A DNA stretch of 64,000 bases from Chrysoperla carnea (Eukaryota; Arthropoda; Insecta; Neuroptera; Chrysopidae). The stretch lies in NCBI RefSeq assembly GCF_905475395.1, contig NC_058339.1:36961172-37025171 (forward strand). Reading direction: 5' to 3'. The translations under genes were made by a program, and so were the position numbers. Numbering within the stretch: position 1 is the stretch's first letter; the number at the start of each line of letters is the position of its first letter. Positions 24,836 through 36,686 of the stretch are shown here, piece after piece. The notes under the pieces were generated by a model. It was not told the DNA's origin and made no database searches. It worked only from the letters and a program-made list of their open reading frames with translations.

Positions 24836-26582
24836 CTAATTGATTTCAAAACTCCCACTTTTCCATTTTGTGACAAAATGCAATTCTAAAAATAAAAAGT
24901 ACATTTGATCACATGATATTTTTTGATGGTTTTTACCACCACCCCCCCAAAACTAAAAATCATATTTTGTCTGTTTATTTAAACCTACGGTATAATCTAT
25001 CACATGTTTATATAAAAATTTAATGATTACAGTGCGTTTATATTTTATTTTAAAATCACTTGATTGTAAACAGGTACCACATACAGTACAGGTGGTATTC
25101 TTTTAGTTACGTTTATTCAGTGTTTGAAATTATATTGTTGTTGAAAGTATATAGGTAGAGACTTTGATTAAGTCACTACTTTAAGTCATTTTATATGTTT
25201 TAAAGTTATCTAATATCTAACAGAACCAGTTCATATTTCAAATACAGTTTTCACGTTTGTTTTCTTTTTTTTTAAAGTAAAAATTTTTACTATATTTGTG
25301 CTAAAAGAATTTATTTTGTGTGGTATGTTGAAATTTTTATTTATTTTATTACCTTTTTTTTTTATTTTTAGGAAAATTGTTTTTAAAAAAATGTGCAGTT
25401 TTTTGCTTAAATTATTCATAATATTTTGAAGAAAATTAGCGATTTTTTGTTAAAAAGAAAATTTATGCAAATTAAAAAAGCAGTTTCCAAAAGTTTAAAG
25501 TGTTATTTTTAAACTTTAAATAATTTAAAAACTTAAATTATTCATAATATTTTCGATTATTTGTTTCCAAAAGTTTAAAGTGTGATTTTTTAAACTTTAA
25601 TTGAAAAACATTTAATAAAATGTGCATTTTTTGTTTAAAATTTTGGAAATAATTTAATATTTTCGCATATTTCATTAAAAAGAAAACTTTATTTATTAAA
25701 ATTTTGTGAAAACTTATATCAAAAATTGACATATTTGAAAAATTAAATTTATCTGATATTATTTTCTTATAATTTTATTTTTAAAAGAAAATTGGTAGAA
25801 ATAGTAAATGTGAATAACATTAAATTTCATAGATCTTAATTTTTTATTTTAAATACGAATTTCAAGTAAATTATTTAGAATCTTTGTGATAAAGGCACAA
25901 AATTAGCGACTAGTAATAACCAATTTTCATGTCTTTCCACTCATACTGATGAGGACTAAATTGTAGTCGGATAAAAACCTTTATTTGACGAAAATTTTTA
26001 TTTTTTTATTTTTATTATAGTTAAACTTAATTATTCTAGAACTTTCATGCTTGTTTAACTATGTATTAATTTATATTGTCCTGGAGGAAATGGATTACGA
26101 AAAACTATCTTATAATACATAAATATTATTATGACTTTGGAAAAATGTCAAAAATTTAGACACTTTTAATCCGTTGATTCTTTTACTTGTACGTATTCGA
26201 ACAAAGAATTTTCGATTGTTTCTTATTCAAATTATTCAAAAATGTAAGATGGAAAGAAATTCCAGTCTCTATAATACAAATATAGAAATAATTTTGGAGT
26301 AAATAATCCCAAAATTGCAAATATCAAAATGATTATGGTGTAAATAAGTTTTCTAATTAAAAATAGCTCTAGTATATATTTTCTTATTTCATTTAATTAG
26401 TAATCTTTTTAAGAAGCTTGTATATATGACAATATTTAAAAACAAATTTTAGGAAAAAGTTTTCTTTTTAAAATCTTGTATTACATTGATTTGTAAACAT
26501 TGTGAATTTATCGTTAATGATAAAAACAATAATATACTGCCAAGCTAATCTCAAGAAAATTTGTCACGAAATATAAATTTAG
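24836..26582. other. Very AT-rich stretch with short inverted patches
   Basis: Low complexity. The motif CCAAAAGTTTAAAGTGTTATTTTTAAACTTTAA and a close variant occur at 25487 and 25567, giving an 80-bp-spaced direct repeat. No coding supported. Confidence 0.5.
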
Positions 26583-26642
26583 TTAAAGAGAATTGAAAAA
26601 ATACACTCGAACCCGGACACGAATCCAAGAAGTCCGGGTTCG
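26583..26642. repeat. Left copy of a repeat found inverted at 30986-31022, plus hairpin
   Basis: TTAAAGAGAATTGAAAAAAT followed by ACACTCGAACCCGGAC (26583-26618) is repeated as its reverse complement at 30986-31022. Both copies have TTAA at the outer edge. Immediately inside, GAACCCGGAC pairs with GTCCGGGTTC 12 nt further on. The pair could be the ends of one 4.4-kb element or two independent insertions. Confidence 0.6.
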
Positions 26643-27152
26643 TGTTCTGGTTCTATTGAAATTAAAAGTTCTATTGAAATTAAAAGTGAGTTTTTATTTA
26701 CAATTTTTTATTTATCAAGATTCACTTTTAAAGATAGTTTTAAATAATTTATGTTTATTTTTTGTTTTTTTAAATCATTTGTAATTATAGCTTGTGATTT
26801 TTGAGACTAATTTTTTACTTGACATAATCCTTTAGGGTAAAAATATGCATATTTATTAAACTTGAAAACTTGAATTATGCGATCACTCGTTATTCCACCT
26901 AATCGAGGTCGAGGTGTTACTGAAATTCAATTATATAACTATATTTAATTTTTATAATGTTAATGGTGCTAGATGAACTTTTAAATCTAGATCACAGGCA
27001 GGTTCTGAAAAAGATTTTTAAAGTAATAAAAGATGTTTAACGTAATAAAAAATTTAGAAGTTTAGACGAAAATTCTTCAAAAAAATTATATAAAATTTAT
27101 TAATAAAAGACGCAAATGTTTAAAAAAAATATATTAGTATGTTGCAAAAGCC

Positions 27153-27500
27153 ATGAACTCTTCGACTAATTCAAATATAAAGGTAATGACCTTTAAAAAT
27201 TTGCATAATATCTTGACCATATTATTCGGATTAATTTTATATTATGTTGGATTCACAGTGAATCATAATATGCCATTTTTTTTTTCATATTCTAAAATTT
27301 TCTATCAAATTCCTGGCGAGTTTTCTCAAATCTATTGTCTGCTTTTTTCAATATCATATTCAAATTCTATATTTTTATACCTCGTGTATATTTTTGCCTG
27401 CCCGCGGAACGTGATAAAGTTCATTATCTCAAAAGGAGTTAAGGTAGTATGGGTAAAATATAAAAATAAACTTAAAACAGTTGGCCTTTTATTATATTAA
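27153..27500 (+). pseudogene. Open frame of 115 codons with several hydrophobic segments, possible GPCR-like fragment
   Basis: The frame has three hydrophobic stretches: ILTILFGLILYYVGFTV, a loop, then IYCLLFSISYSNSIFLYLVY. The end, SISYSNSIFLYLVYIFACPRNVI, loosely recalls a seventh transmembrane helix of a rhodopsin-family receptor (SNS followed by a Y and a basic tail), but the NPxxY proline is missing. The last 20 codons are supplied by a TA-flanked MITE starting at 27442. No confident splice site upstream. It could equally be chance in AT-rich DNA, where hydrophobic open frames are common. I do not assign a function. Confidence 0.2.
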
Positions 27501-28112
27501 AGATAAGCATCTAAATAATGTTCTATTCAAGGCTGAGGATGCCACAGCAACTTTTTTAATGGAATATTGAAAAATCGTAGTTTTTACTTTGACTCATCAT
27601 CCAATATCATATTTCCAAAAAACTATGTTCACATAATAATGCACCAAAAAAGGTTTTAAGGTTTAAAGAATTTATATATATATGTATAAAAAAATACATG
27701 TTATCGATCATTATCAAAAAATATTAACAATTAATCATAATTCATATTTTAATTTCCGTATGTTTCATTATGAGTATGATAGCTTATAAAATCATTAACA
27801 TATATCCTTGACATCGGTTGACAAGTTTAATTAATATGTCACAAAAAATTGTTTTTATAAAATGGACAATCGACTCCGAAAATAACCATTACTCGGCGCT
27901 TTAAACCATTGTAACGTTGCCAAATCTATTATTTTCATTATGATACAGAAGATTTCTAGAGTATAATATGTCGATAATATAGGAATTATAACTACAATAA
28001 CTAATCAAATGAATGGTCAGTTTAATTATTATGATAAATTATGGTGATGTGTGTATTAAATTTTGTACGCTATTTAAAAAAAAAGATGGTCTGTTGACGA
28101 CCCATACTACCT
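27442..28112. mobile_element. TA-flanked DNA element with AGGTAGTATGGGT termini
   Basis: Perfect 13-bp terminal inverted repeats AGGTAGTATGGGT / ACCCATACTACCT, with TA at both flanks, spanning 671 bp. The termini resemble those at 12347-12657 and 17632-18133. No transposase is seen, so it is non-autonomous. Confidence 0.78.
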
Positions 28113-28681
28113 TAAAAATTTCAAAAACTGTTTTTCATTCATAAAACAAAAAACTTTTGTTTGAAACTTTTTTGTACAGTAGATTTTAGTACATAAAGAT
28201 TACTAAAACACCTAATTAAACGTTTAAAGCTTTATATATAAAAATTTCGTTTTCTATAATAGCTCTTGTAAATAAATTTACACGACATTCAAATAATTAA
28301 TTTTATAGAAATTTATTTAAAAGTTGATCTGACTTATGAGATATCCAGTTCACATCCTTTCTTTGTCTGAGGTCGTCTATTAAAAATTCTTTAAAACTTT
28401 AAAACCTTGACATTCGACAAAATCGTTTATAATTTTAAATACTTGTATTTCAAGTTAACAAAAAAAATTGAAAAAGTTCGATGGAATTCTATTTTTATAA
28501 AACAAACATATTTTTATACCTAAAAGGAAATCCTTTTGTTTTGAAATACTTTTAGATTAAAATAGAAGAAAATTGCATGTTCTATAAAATATTATGTCAT
28601 TAATAATTGCTTAGATTAATATTATTGTATCATTTATTTTGATAATTATGTAAATGAATTATTTTAACGTCGCAAAGACTT

Positions 28682-29695
28682 AGGGGAGAGTAGTAAAATC
28701 GTACCAATTAAAAAAAATCTTTTGTATCAAATAATTCATTTCTCTCTATACGTTCCAATGCTAAAAAGTAACTGAATAATCAATCATTATTCATATTTTC
28801 GCTGTTTTTCTTTTAAATACATTAAAAAATACAATTTATAAGCTGGTTAACAATTGTCAGCTTTAATAAATTCATTTAAATGCCACGGCAATGATAATTG
28901 AATCTCATTTATTTATTGTACAATCATAAGGGCTGACTGACCAGCCCTGTTCTAACGCTCAACTGGCTGACAGTCATAACTGTTATTTATATGCAATTTA
29001 CAATCTGTATAACAGTTTTCACTATCGTTCGCTTGATTGACCGCAGTATGTGTGTGTACATAACTACTATAACCAATCCTCAAATGATCAGCTTTAGTAA
29101 ATTCAACGAATTCTTTTTGGCCTGGCACTTCCATTATACGTAATTTGAAAGTAATTTCCTAAATTGTATCGTTACGATTTTGCTACTCCATAACTGGTAA
29201 TCGATAGATAGACACTTTAAATGAGAAAGTTATTATTGATTAAAAAAGTAACATTTTTCCGCATTAAGACAAAAGCGAACTGAAAAGTTTCACCCAAAAT
29301 TGATTTTTCGTATCAAAATTGTTATTTCGTATAGTTGTTTCTACAAAATCTAGGCACTCTTTACAAAGACCATTTTTGATCAAATTGAATGAACAAACTT
29401 ACAAAAAGCTGCATTTTTGCTAATATGTTTCCAACAAAATTTTTTTACATATTTATAAAGAACAACTTTCTAAGTTAATGCGTCCATCTTATGTTTGTCA
29501 GTTATGAATCAGAATAAGGTTTTAATTGAACTTGAAAACTTTATATTTATTTATCGAGTTTCAAGCTTATGTAAACTTAAAAAGCACCATGTATATTAAA
29601 GATTTATCTTCTAGTTTATGAATTACTCTTGGGATTTCCCAAAACTACCATCGGTGAGAAAATCACTAGGTACGATTCCCTCTTTCCCCTATATA
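28682..29695. mobile_element. Candidate 1-kb DNA element with GGGGA-type inverted ends
   Basis: The left end GGGGAGAGTAGTAAAATCGTACC and the right end (read in reverse complement) GGGGAAAGAGGGAATCGTACC are similar, and both are next to TA. A second inverted piece, CGATTTTGCTACTCC at 29174, lies inside. A 60-codon minus-strand frame (28952-29134) of unusually balanced composition is internal. The boundaries are uncertain. Confidence 0.45.
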
Positions 29696-29702
29696 GTAGA
29701 AA

Positions 29703-30148
29703 TATACACAGACAATTATGGCCTGAGGGAATACCATTTTTTAACAAAATTAGAATGCAATCTATAATTTTCATGTTTGAAAATCATTGACACTCAATGT
29801 AAGGTGTTTTTCAAAAACATAGAAACAACTTTGCTAATACGTAATAAATGCATAATATACAAGTAATGGCCTGAGGGAAGACAAAATTAGAATGCAATCT
29901 ATAATAAATTTCTTATTTGAAAATCATTGACGCATAAGGTAAGGTGTTTCTCAAAAACATAGGTACAATTTTGCTACTACCTATTAAATGCATAATATAC
30001 ACAGACAAGTTATGGCCTCAGTGAAGACAATTTTTTTAACAATATTAGAATGCAATCTATAATAAATTAATTTAAAAATCATGGACACATAAGGTTAGGT
30101 GTTTTACAAAAACATAGGAACAATTTCGCTACTGCGTATTAATTACCT
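29703..30148. repeat. Minisatellite, three units of about 140-153 bp
   Basis: Units start near 29703, 29856 and 29996. Each runs: TATAC...ACA, TTATGGCCTGAGGGA, TTAGAATGCAATCTATAAT, AAAATCATTGACAC-like, AAGGTGTTTTTCAAAAACAT, and an AATTTTGCTACT-like block, ending ATAAATGCATAA. Units differ by small deletions, so the array is old or was homogenised only partly. Confidence 0.85.
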
Positions 30149-30288
30149 ACGTATTATATTTCAAGAACACAATTTTTTTTTGTATTTTTGTTAGAATTTC
30201 CGTTTACTGTTATATACATAAATTTTTCAAAACAACTTGTTCATATAAAATAAACAAAATTTGTTGTCCAGTATGGCGTGTTCTTTTT

Positions 30289-30570
30289 ATACCATGTATA
30301 TGAAATATACCAAGGTATACTAAGTTTAGTCCTAAGAGATATCAAGCTGAAATTTTTATAGCTTTCTTAGGGCGTAAAAGTGAGGTCGAGTTCGTAGCAA
30401 CATAGGTCAATTGCGTCTTGAGTCCGTAGGACCCATTTTGTAAGCCGTTAGAAATAAAACAAAAGTTTAAATGTAAAAAATGTTCCTTATCAAAAATAAA
30501 CTACTTTTGTTTGAAACATTTTTTCGTAAAAATCACTGTTTACTCGTGAGAGCGCAAATTGTATAGTATG
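30289..30570 (+). mobile_element. HINE-like element, copy 6, with internal and 3' truncation
   Basis: ATACCATGTATATGAAATAT, then AGTTTAGTCCTAAG fused directly to AGATATCAAGCTGAAATTTT. This deletes the TTTGTAACGC to CTCAAAAACG part. It stops after the GTGAGAGCGCAAATTG block, so the stem-loop end is missing. Confidence 0.78.
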
Positions 30571-30985
30571 AAGTTATAACAAAATTCATCATCAAAGTTG
30601 AAAATAAGGTACTACAAATAATTTCAACCCTAAATCTAAAATTGCCATGGCAATCGTACTACCTTAAGTGGAAAAATTAGTCTATTTATCTCTTAGATCT
30701 ACGAATAATAATTTGCATTTTTAATTTTTTAGTTAGATACCTGACCATCAATCATGCACATAAATTATGCATAATCTGACAATAACATTTTATTTTCAAA
30801 CCATACCGTGCTTGAGCAAACAATTTTATGATTATTACTTTTTGGTTTTTGTTTACTTTTAATCATGCATACGATATTTATTTACATCATGGTCTCTTCG
30901 ATTATAATTGATGTTTTTAATATGATGCACACAGTGTAAACTAAATATTGACAAGTATATTTATTGTCTAGTAATCTTAATTAAA

Positions 30986-31022
30986 GTCCTGGTTCGAGTG
31001 TATTTTTTTCAATTCTCTTTAA
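30986..31022. repeat. Inverted partner of 26583-26618
   Basis: GTCCTGGTTCGAGTGTATTT and the following TTTTTCAATTCTCTTTAA is the reverse complement of the left copy with two differences. The two copies are 4.4 kb apart. Confidence 0.65.
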
Positions 31023-31639
31023 TTAAGACCCTTGTTTTGAATACATGAGATCCAAGTTTGATTTCTATTAATAAAAACATGATTATCTAGCTTATTTTAA
31101 TATTATTTCCATAAAATTTACACATTTTAAAATATATATATAGTTAATGTATTTATAATTATGTCTTTAAAAATGTTAACAATTTGTCTTCAGGCATATT
31201 TGGTAATTAAGAATATTATCATCACAAATGCTCAGAAATTTTGTGGTAACCACAGGTTTCTTGTACTTTTTTTCAAAGTGACAAAAAATTGATTATTATA
31301 AATCATAATTAAATTTTACCGTAAATTTTGCCAGAAAAATGGCAAATAGACAAAAATTTTTTCACTTTTCATCTGATTGTCATCATTTTCTAGCTGCCCA
31401 AATATAATAGGTTCACATTACAAGCGCTTTAATGTGAAATCAATTGAATTTTGTGCAGTAAGTTTGGACATACATTCTTTCTACTGACTTTCTACCTGTT
31501 TCCTTGTCAATAATTATTATTTTGAAGATAATTATGCGTTTATAAAAAGTTTAATAAAAATAATCTTTAAATAAATAAGACAGGCTTACATTATAATGTA
31601 ATGGAAATTATAATTATACAAGTGAAATTTACAAAATTT

Positions 31640-31955
31640 TAAAAATCCCCCACAAATTTTTCGCATACGGAACCCTAAACTCGCACTTGAAATATATATA
31701 AGAACACTTTCTATTCAATTCTATTTTTCATTAAAGCATTTTGAAGATCGTAGCCAATTTTTTAGTTTTTTTGGGTACGTAACCCTAAACTTGGACTTGA
31801 AACATAGCTAAGAACACTCTCCGTTAAATTACCTTTCAAAGGAAACCAAAAAATTAAAATCGGTTCATCCGTTTAGGGGCTACGCACAGACAGACTCACA
31901 CACACATAGCGGTCAAACTTATAACATCCCCTTTTTTTTTAGTTCGGGTGTTAAA
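31640..31955 (-). repeat. Dispersed repeat family B, copy 1
   Basis: Contains GGAACCCTAAACTCGCACTT and a variant GTAACCCTAAACTTGGACTT, TAAGAACACTCTCCGTTAAA, AATCGGTTCATCCGTTTAGG, an AGACAGACTCACACACAC tract, and ends near CCCCTTTTTTTTTAGTTCGG. The same blocks appear in the other orientation at 57700-58110. Internally it looks partly duplicated (two CCCTAAAC blocks 105 bp apart). Confidence 0.75.
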
Positions 31956-32670
31956 AATATCTTAAGTCGCCATTATGTGATTTCTGATTTAGAAAGCCTT
32001 GGGACACTCAGGTTTGATGGATATGTCATACTGATGGATGATCTGTAAATATTGTCTCAATGATTCCGTATTATTCAACTAAACCATTATATCAGAGAAT
32101 TTTAGACATTAGACGTTGCATAGCCCTGATCTTAAATATTTATTCATGAACTATTAATATTCGTTTTTATTCAAAAATATAATTAAAGAAAATGAAAGAG
32201 GATAAATTATTCAGTTATTAGAATTAAATAAAAATTTTTTTTTGTCAGTAATTAAATTTAAAATCCATTAATCACAAAACAAAAATTTAATAAAAGATTA
32301 ATCAAATTTCTTATGCTTTTCCTTCACCTTAGCCGTCATGCTTCGTTTTAAATATTAAATGATTGAAAATAATAATAAAAAAAGAACATAAAAATACTTA
32401 AGTTTTTATTCATGAAATATGTGATAATTACTATTGTATGCAATATTTTATGATATTATAATTATTACCTATATTTTAGAAGTTATTATTACCGAATATC
32501 CTCCTTAATTCTTCAAGGAAAACGAGCTATTCGTTTTGTAGAGATGACTCAGAGTCATTGCTTCTCAAAATGGATGGGCTAGTGTTCGATCTTAAGTCAC
32601 ACCTCTGAATATTTTTTTTTTCGACTAATGAACTAGTTACAAGGTGTTTATCAATAATTAATCAATTTTT
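31956..32670. other. AT-rich spacer
   Basis: Nothing supported. Confidence 0.5.
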
Positions 32671-33132
32671 ATACCATGTATATGAAATATACCAAGGTAT
32701 AATACTAAGTTTAGTCCCAAGTTTGTAACGCTTAAAAATATTGATACAATGAACAAAATTTTATTCTAGGTGTTCATAAAATCACCTATAATTAGTCGAT
32801 TTCCGTTCGTAAATGAGCAACATAGGTCAATGAGCAACATAGGGCCTTTAGTCTTGTATCTTGTAAATTGTTAGAGGTAGAACAAAAGTTTAAATGTAAA
32901 AAATGTTCCTTATAAAAATTAAACAACTTTTGTTTGAAACATTTTTTTTTGTAAACATCACTGTTTACCCGTGAGAGCGCAAATTATGCGCAAATTGTAT
33001 AATATGTATTATATGGGAATATCAGTTATACATGTGTAACATATATATATGTATGTGTAATCAGAGTAATCAACACTGTCTTTACATGGTATTTCAACAA
33101 TTAACTCAATGAATTGTTCGTTTTCACTTGTT
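32671..33132 (+). mobile_element. HINE-like element, copy 7
   Basis: ATACCATGTATATGAAATAT at the 5' end, AAGTTTAGTCCCAAGTTTGT, an internal deletion after ATTAGTCGATTTCCG, the CCGTGAGAGCGC block, then TACATGGTATTTCAACAATT and ...TTCACTTGTT at the 3' end. Confidence 0.85.
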
Positions 33133-34201
33133 TTTGTTTAATGGTAGTTATCATTGTTATATTTTGGAATTTCTTTGCTCAAATATTATTAAGAGGAAAT
33201 TTGTTTAGTTTAAGCAGCTCTTATGCATCGAATTATTTTTCAATTAAAAGAGGTCAATAAATTTGAAAAATGCAAAATATAAATTTCGTCTTATTCCATT
33301 TAATAATATTATTTAATTTTTTTATATATTTCTTCTTAACCTTAGCCGTGTCATGATTTTTCATTGTAAAAAATAAAAAATAAAAACATTAATTTTATTA
33401 TAAATAAAAAAATATTACAAAATATCAAAATACGGAAATGATGAATTGCATTTTTAAAATAAAAAATAATTTTTAAAATATTTATTTTTCAAAAAAACTT
33501 TTCATGTTAATGTTATTATTAATAGGTATGCAATTTAGAATAAAGAAATGCACTGACACGTAAGGTTTAATTAATTAATTAATATAATTGAATAATTAAT
33601 TTAAATGTTTATACTTTGTATTGATACCCATCGGCGACGATAAATTAACAGAATTTTCCTTGATGAAAGATTGATTTTAATTTTCATTGAATAAGAAAAA
33701 ATGAAAAAAAAAAAACTTCCTCTTTCTATTTAAATGAAGCTCAAAGATCTTTTCAATTTGTCCAAGGCTAGCATTATTACTACTACACTTTATACTACCC
33801 TCCAACTTTATACTCACAACCAGTAGAAATAGAAAAAGATAGTCTTATGATCCGGTGATGGCACTAGTCTTTTCTATGTATGCTCAGTATGGTAAACCAG
33901 CGTAAAAAGAACAATCTGATTAAAACGAACAAAAAAGTTTCAGAAGAACAATAGTTTTCTGTTTTGCCATGCTTCGTTTTTGCATGCTTCCTTGAATATT
34001 TTGCTATAATGATTGAAAGAATTGGCTTATAACGTCTATCTCGCATATATTTACTCTAGTAATAGGGTATTCTACTATATTTGAAAAAGTAGTTACTTCA
34101 AAATGTTGATTTTGCTAATAAAAAGCCACCAAAAATTTATTTTGGAAAAAAAATAGTCTTGGCAAAAACTTAAATTAAATAAATCTTTTTTTAATTGTCA
34201 A
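33133..34201. other. AT-rich spacer
   Basis: No gene supported and no clear repeat boundary. Confidence 0.5.
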
Positions 34202-34412
34202 AAACGCGGGCATCCAATTTGGTGACGTAATATCGGTATCATCATACGAAAATACAGATAAGTTTGACAGATATATTCATAGACAACTATATTATAATAA
34301 ATATAAATATTTATTGTCTATGGATATATTATACCCAGCTGTCTACACTGAACTAACTGATGGTCTATGGTTCATACGGATATGACATCACATCAGGGCT
34401 TTCCCGCGTTTT
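34202..34412. mobile_element. Foldback MITE with AAACGCGGG ends
   Basis: Outer arms: AAAACGCGGGCATCC at the left, TTTCCCGCGTTTT at the right. Inner arms: ATATATTCATAGACAACTAT against TATTGTCTATGGATATATTA, around a TATTATAATAAATATAA loop. The inverted symmetry covers most of the 210 bp. Confidence 0.72.
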
Positions 34413-35713
34413 AGGTCACATGATATACAGTTTAACAGTTACGATTTTTAATTTTAATATTATAAAAGAAAAATGTGTTTTTATGACTCGAAATCAGAAT
34501 ATTTAAGTATATTTTTACATAAATTTTAACCTTTTTTCAAATTTCATAATTTATTTTTCACTACCGAAAGTTTTCTAAATTTTAGGTAAACAAGAGTAGA
34601 GTAGAAACTCCAGAACGAGTAAATTAAAGAATTTCAAAATTGATTATTTAAAAAAAAGTTTTTTAGTTAATTTTTTGATTGGACATTATTTCAATTAAGT
34701 GGTTGAACTGAGTGTTGCAAGAGCAATAACAATAAATATCCCTAGGAGACAATTAATGTCATAAATAAACAAATAATAAAAACTCCTATTTGGTCATTTT
34801 ATAAAAAAAAAAACCCAAATATTAAGCAATCACAAATTAGACAAAGGCCCCAATCAATTAACAATAAAACGTATTTTACAAGTTTTTACGAAATTTCTGT
34901 TAAACTAATAATAAAATTTTATGATTTGTAGATCTCATTAACAACGGATCCACTATTAGATAAATGTCTAATAACCAAATATCTTGCGTAATATAATTAC
35001 CAAAAAAATGTATAAACAAAATTTACGCAATCAAGGTTGCATTTTTATTAATCTAACGGTTTTTTGAAATGCTGTTTAGATTTTTTTTTCTGGTTTATTT
35101 CATGTTTCAAGTTCATTGACTCAAATTAAAAGATATATTTTTGCTTATTAAGTATTAACAAAAGATGAATATACCTTTAAATATCAGACTAATAACTTTC
35201 TGATTTACTAAATTATTTTGTATCTATGAAATTTTATTAAATTATGTATAATAAATTCAAATAAAATTGATTTATTACAACTTTGGCTATGGTAAATATT
35301 TTCATCTTACTGATAAATAGAGAAATTCAAAATTTTGTGTTGGACTCATAAAATTTGGTGATAACTTTTTAGAAAAATTGACTTTTTACAATGTTTTACT
35401 GTAAACTTTTTTTATTTGAGTACAAGACATTCAAAATTATGTCATTGTCTTTTACTGATACTTCGAGTGTCTTTTTATAAGAAATTTATTAAAGTTATTA
35501 GAATGCAAAGGTTTCTTAGAATAATATTTAGAAGTGCACTTAAAAATAATTCATAATCATTTTTACAAATACTTAATGTAAGGTGGTTGTCCTTGTATTT
35601 GACTCTTAATAATTTATAAAAATTTAAGTGAACAACCTCATATAATTATTTTTAGTAGGTATCATTAAATTCAATAAGTATGCTTAACTTACTTAAAACC
35701 TATTCAGTTTAAT
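34413..35713. other. AT-rich intergenic DNA
   Basis: Nothing supported beyond homopolymer-rich sequence. Confidence 0.5.
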
Positions 35714-36686
35714 CAGTGGCGTTACTGCCAGTGCTTACTTCGTTGAAGACACAAATGCGATTTTTTGTTGTTGTATAAATTATAAAAATTTCAGACTTTT
35801 TCCCAATAGAATTTCCACATCAGAAATTTTAGATAGTTTTAATTATCAGGATCTCTTTTCTGATTGAGTTTTAGTCTTTGTCAGTTTGAACACAATAAAT
35901 CATTGCTGAAAACTTATCTTTCATAAGCTCTCTAGTTCGCTTTCATCGTGAATTAGAATTGCTGCTATTCAAGGTAGAAAGAAGAAAACGTATGTTCTTC
36001 TTTCTACGTTCTTTCTAAGAATGGCGTCAACTAGACGCCATGCTTGTAGTATATTCTCTTATTTCTCAATTTAAAAGAGAGAGTGGGAAAAATCTAATCT
36101 AGCGGCAAGTTGGCGATGGTAGTTTATTCTCTTATTTCTCTACTGAAACGAGAGAGCTGGAAAAATCTAATCTGGCCGCAAGTTAGCGATGCCCAAACCT
36201 GACAAAAATGAGCCCGCCTTGTCTTTTTTCTATGACAGATTCGAATAAGTTTGTTTTACGTAGGATTGATGGAGCAGAGTTCGTGCATATGTCACAAACA
36301 AGAATACTAGTAAAGAGGTTAACTGTGGACCTTGGGCAATGCATTTGATGGACCCATATATGCCCGGCACTTGTAAGTTCGCGAATCTGAAATTGACGAC
36401 GCAGATTGTATCTCACGACCATGCGTATTGGTTCTGCGCAACTTCGTTGCATCTGTCAACTGCAGAGCAAAACCCATATGCGTTGTTTGTTTAGTTGTTT
36501 ACATTTTATAATTATCGGATATTAAAGAACAAAATGTACAAAAATCGACAAAAGTCTCAGTACAAAATAAAATTATTTTTGTCCTTGTTGTAGAATTGAA
36601 AGGAGGGGGGGGGGAGGCCAATAGAGAATAAGGGTCCCCATTTTTCTCGATAGAACACGTCTAATATGACAGTAGTTACGCCACTG
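35714..36686. mobile_element. hAT-like element with CAGTGGCGTWACT termini, decayed
   Basis: The left end CAGTGGCGTTACTGCC and the right end, whose reverse complement is CAGTGGCGTAACTACT, form a TIR. The 8-bp flanks AGTTTAAT and AGTATAAA match at 6 of 8 positions, as expected for an old target duplication. Inside, 36040-36190 holds two tandem units of about 80 bp (each with TATTCTCTTATTTCTC, a GAGAGAG tract, AAAAATCTAATCT and GCAAGTT-GCGATG). A 90-codon minus-strand frame at 36183-36452 lies inside it and is more GC-rich than the surroundings; I cannot match it to a transposase. Confidence 0.72.

Noticed and set aside
20797-33132. Interpreting the HINE-like copies as LTRs of a retrotransposon
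   Set aside because: There is no TG...CA ends, no primer binding site and no pol-like frame between same-strand copies, and copies occur in both orientations at irregular distances.
36183-36452. 90-codon minus-strand frame as a possible transposase fragment
   Set aside because: It lies inside a hAT-like element but shows no recognisable transposase motif; kept only as part of the element.
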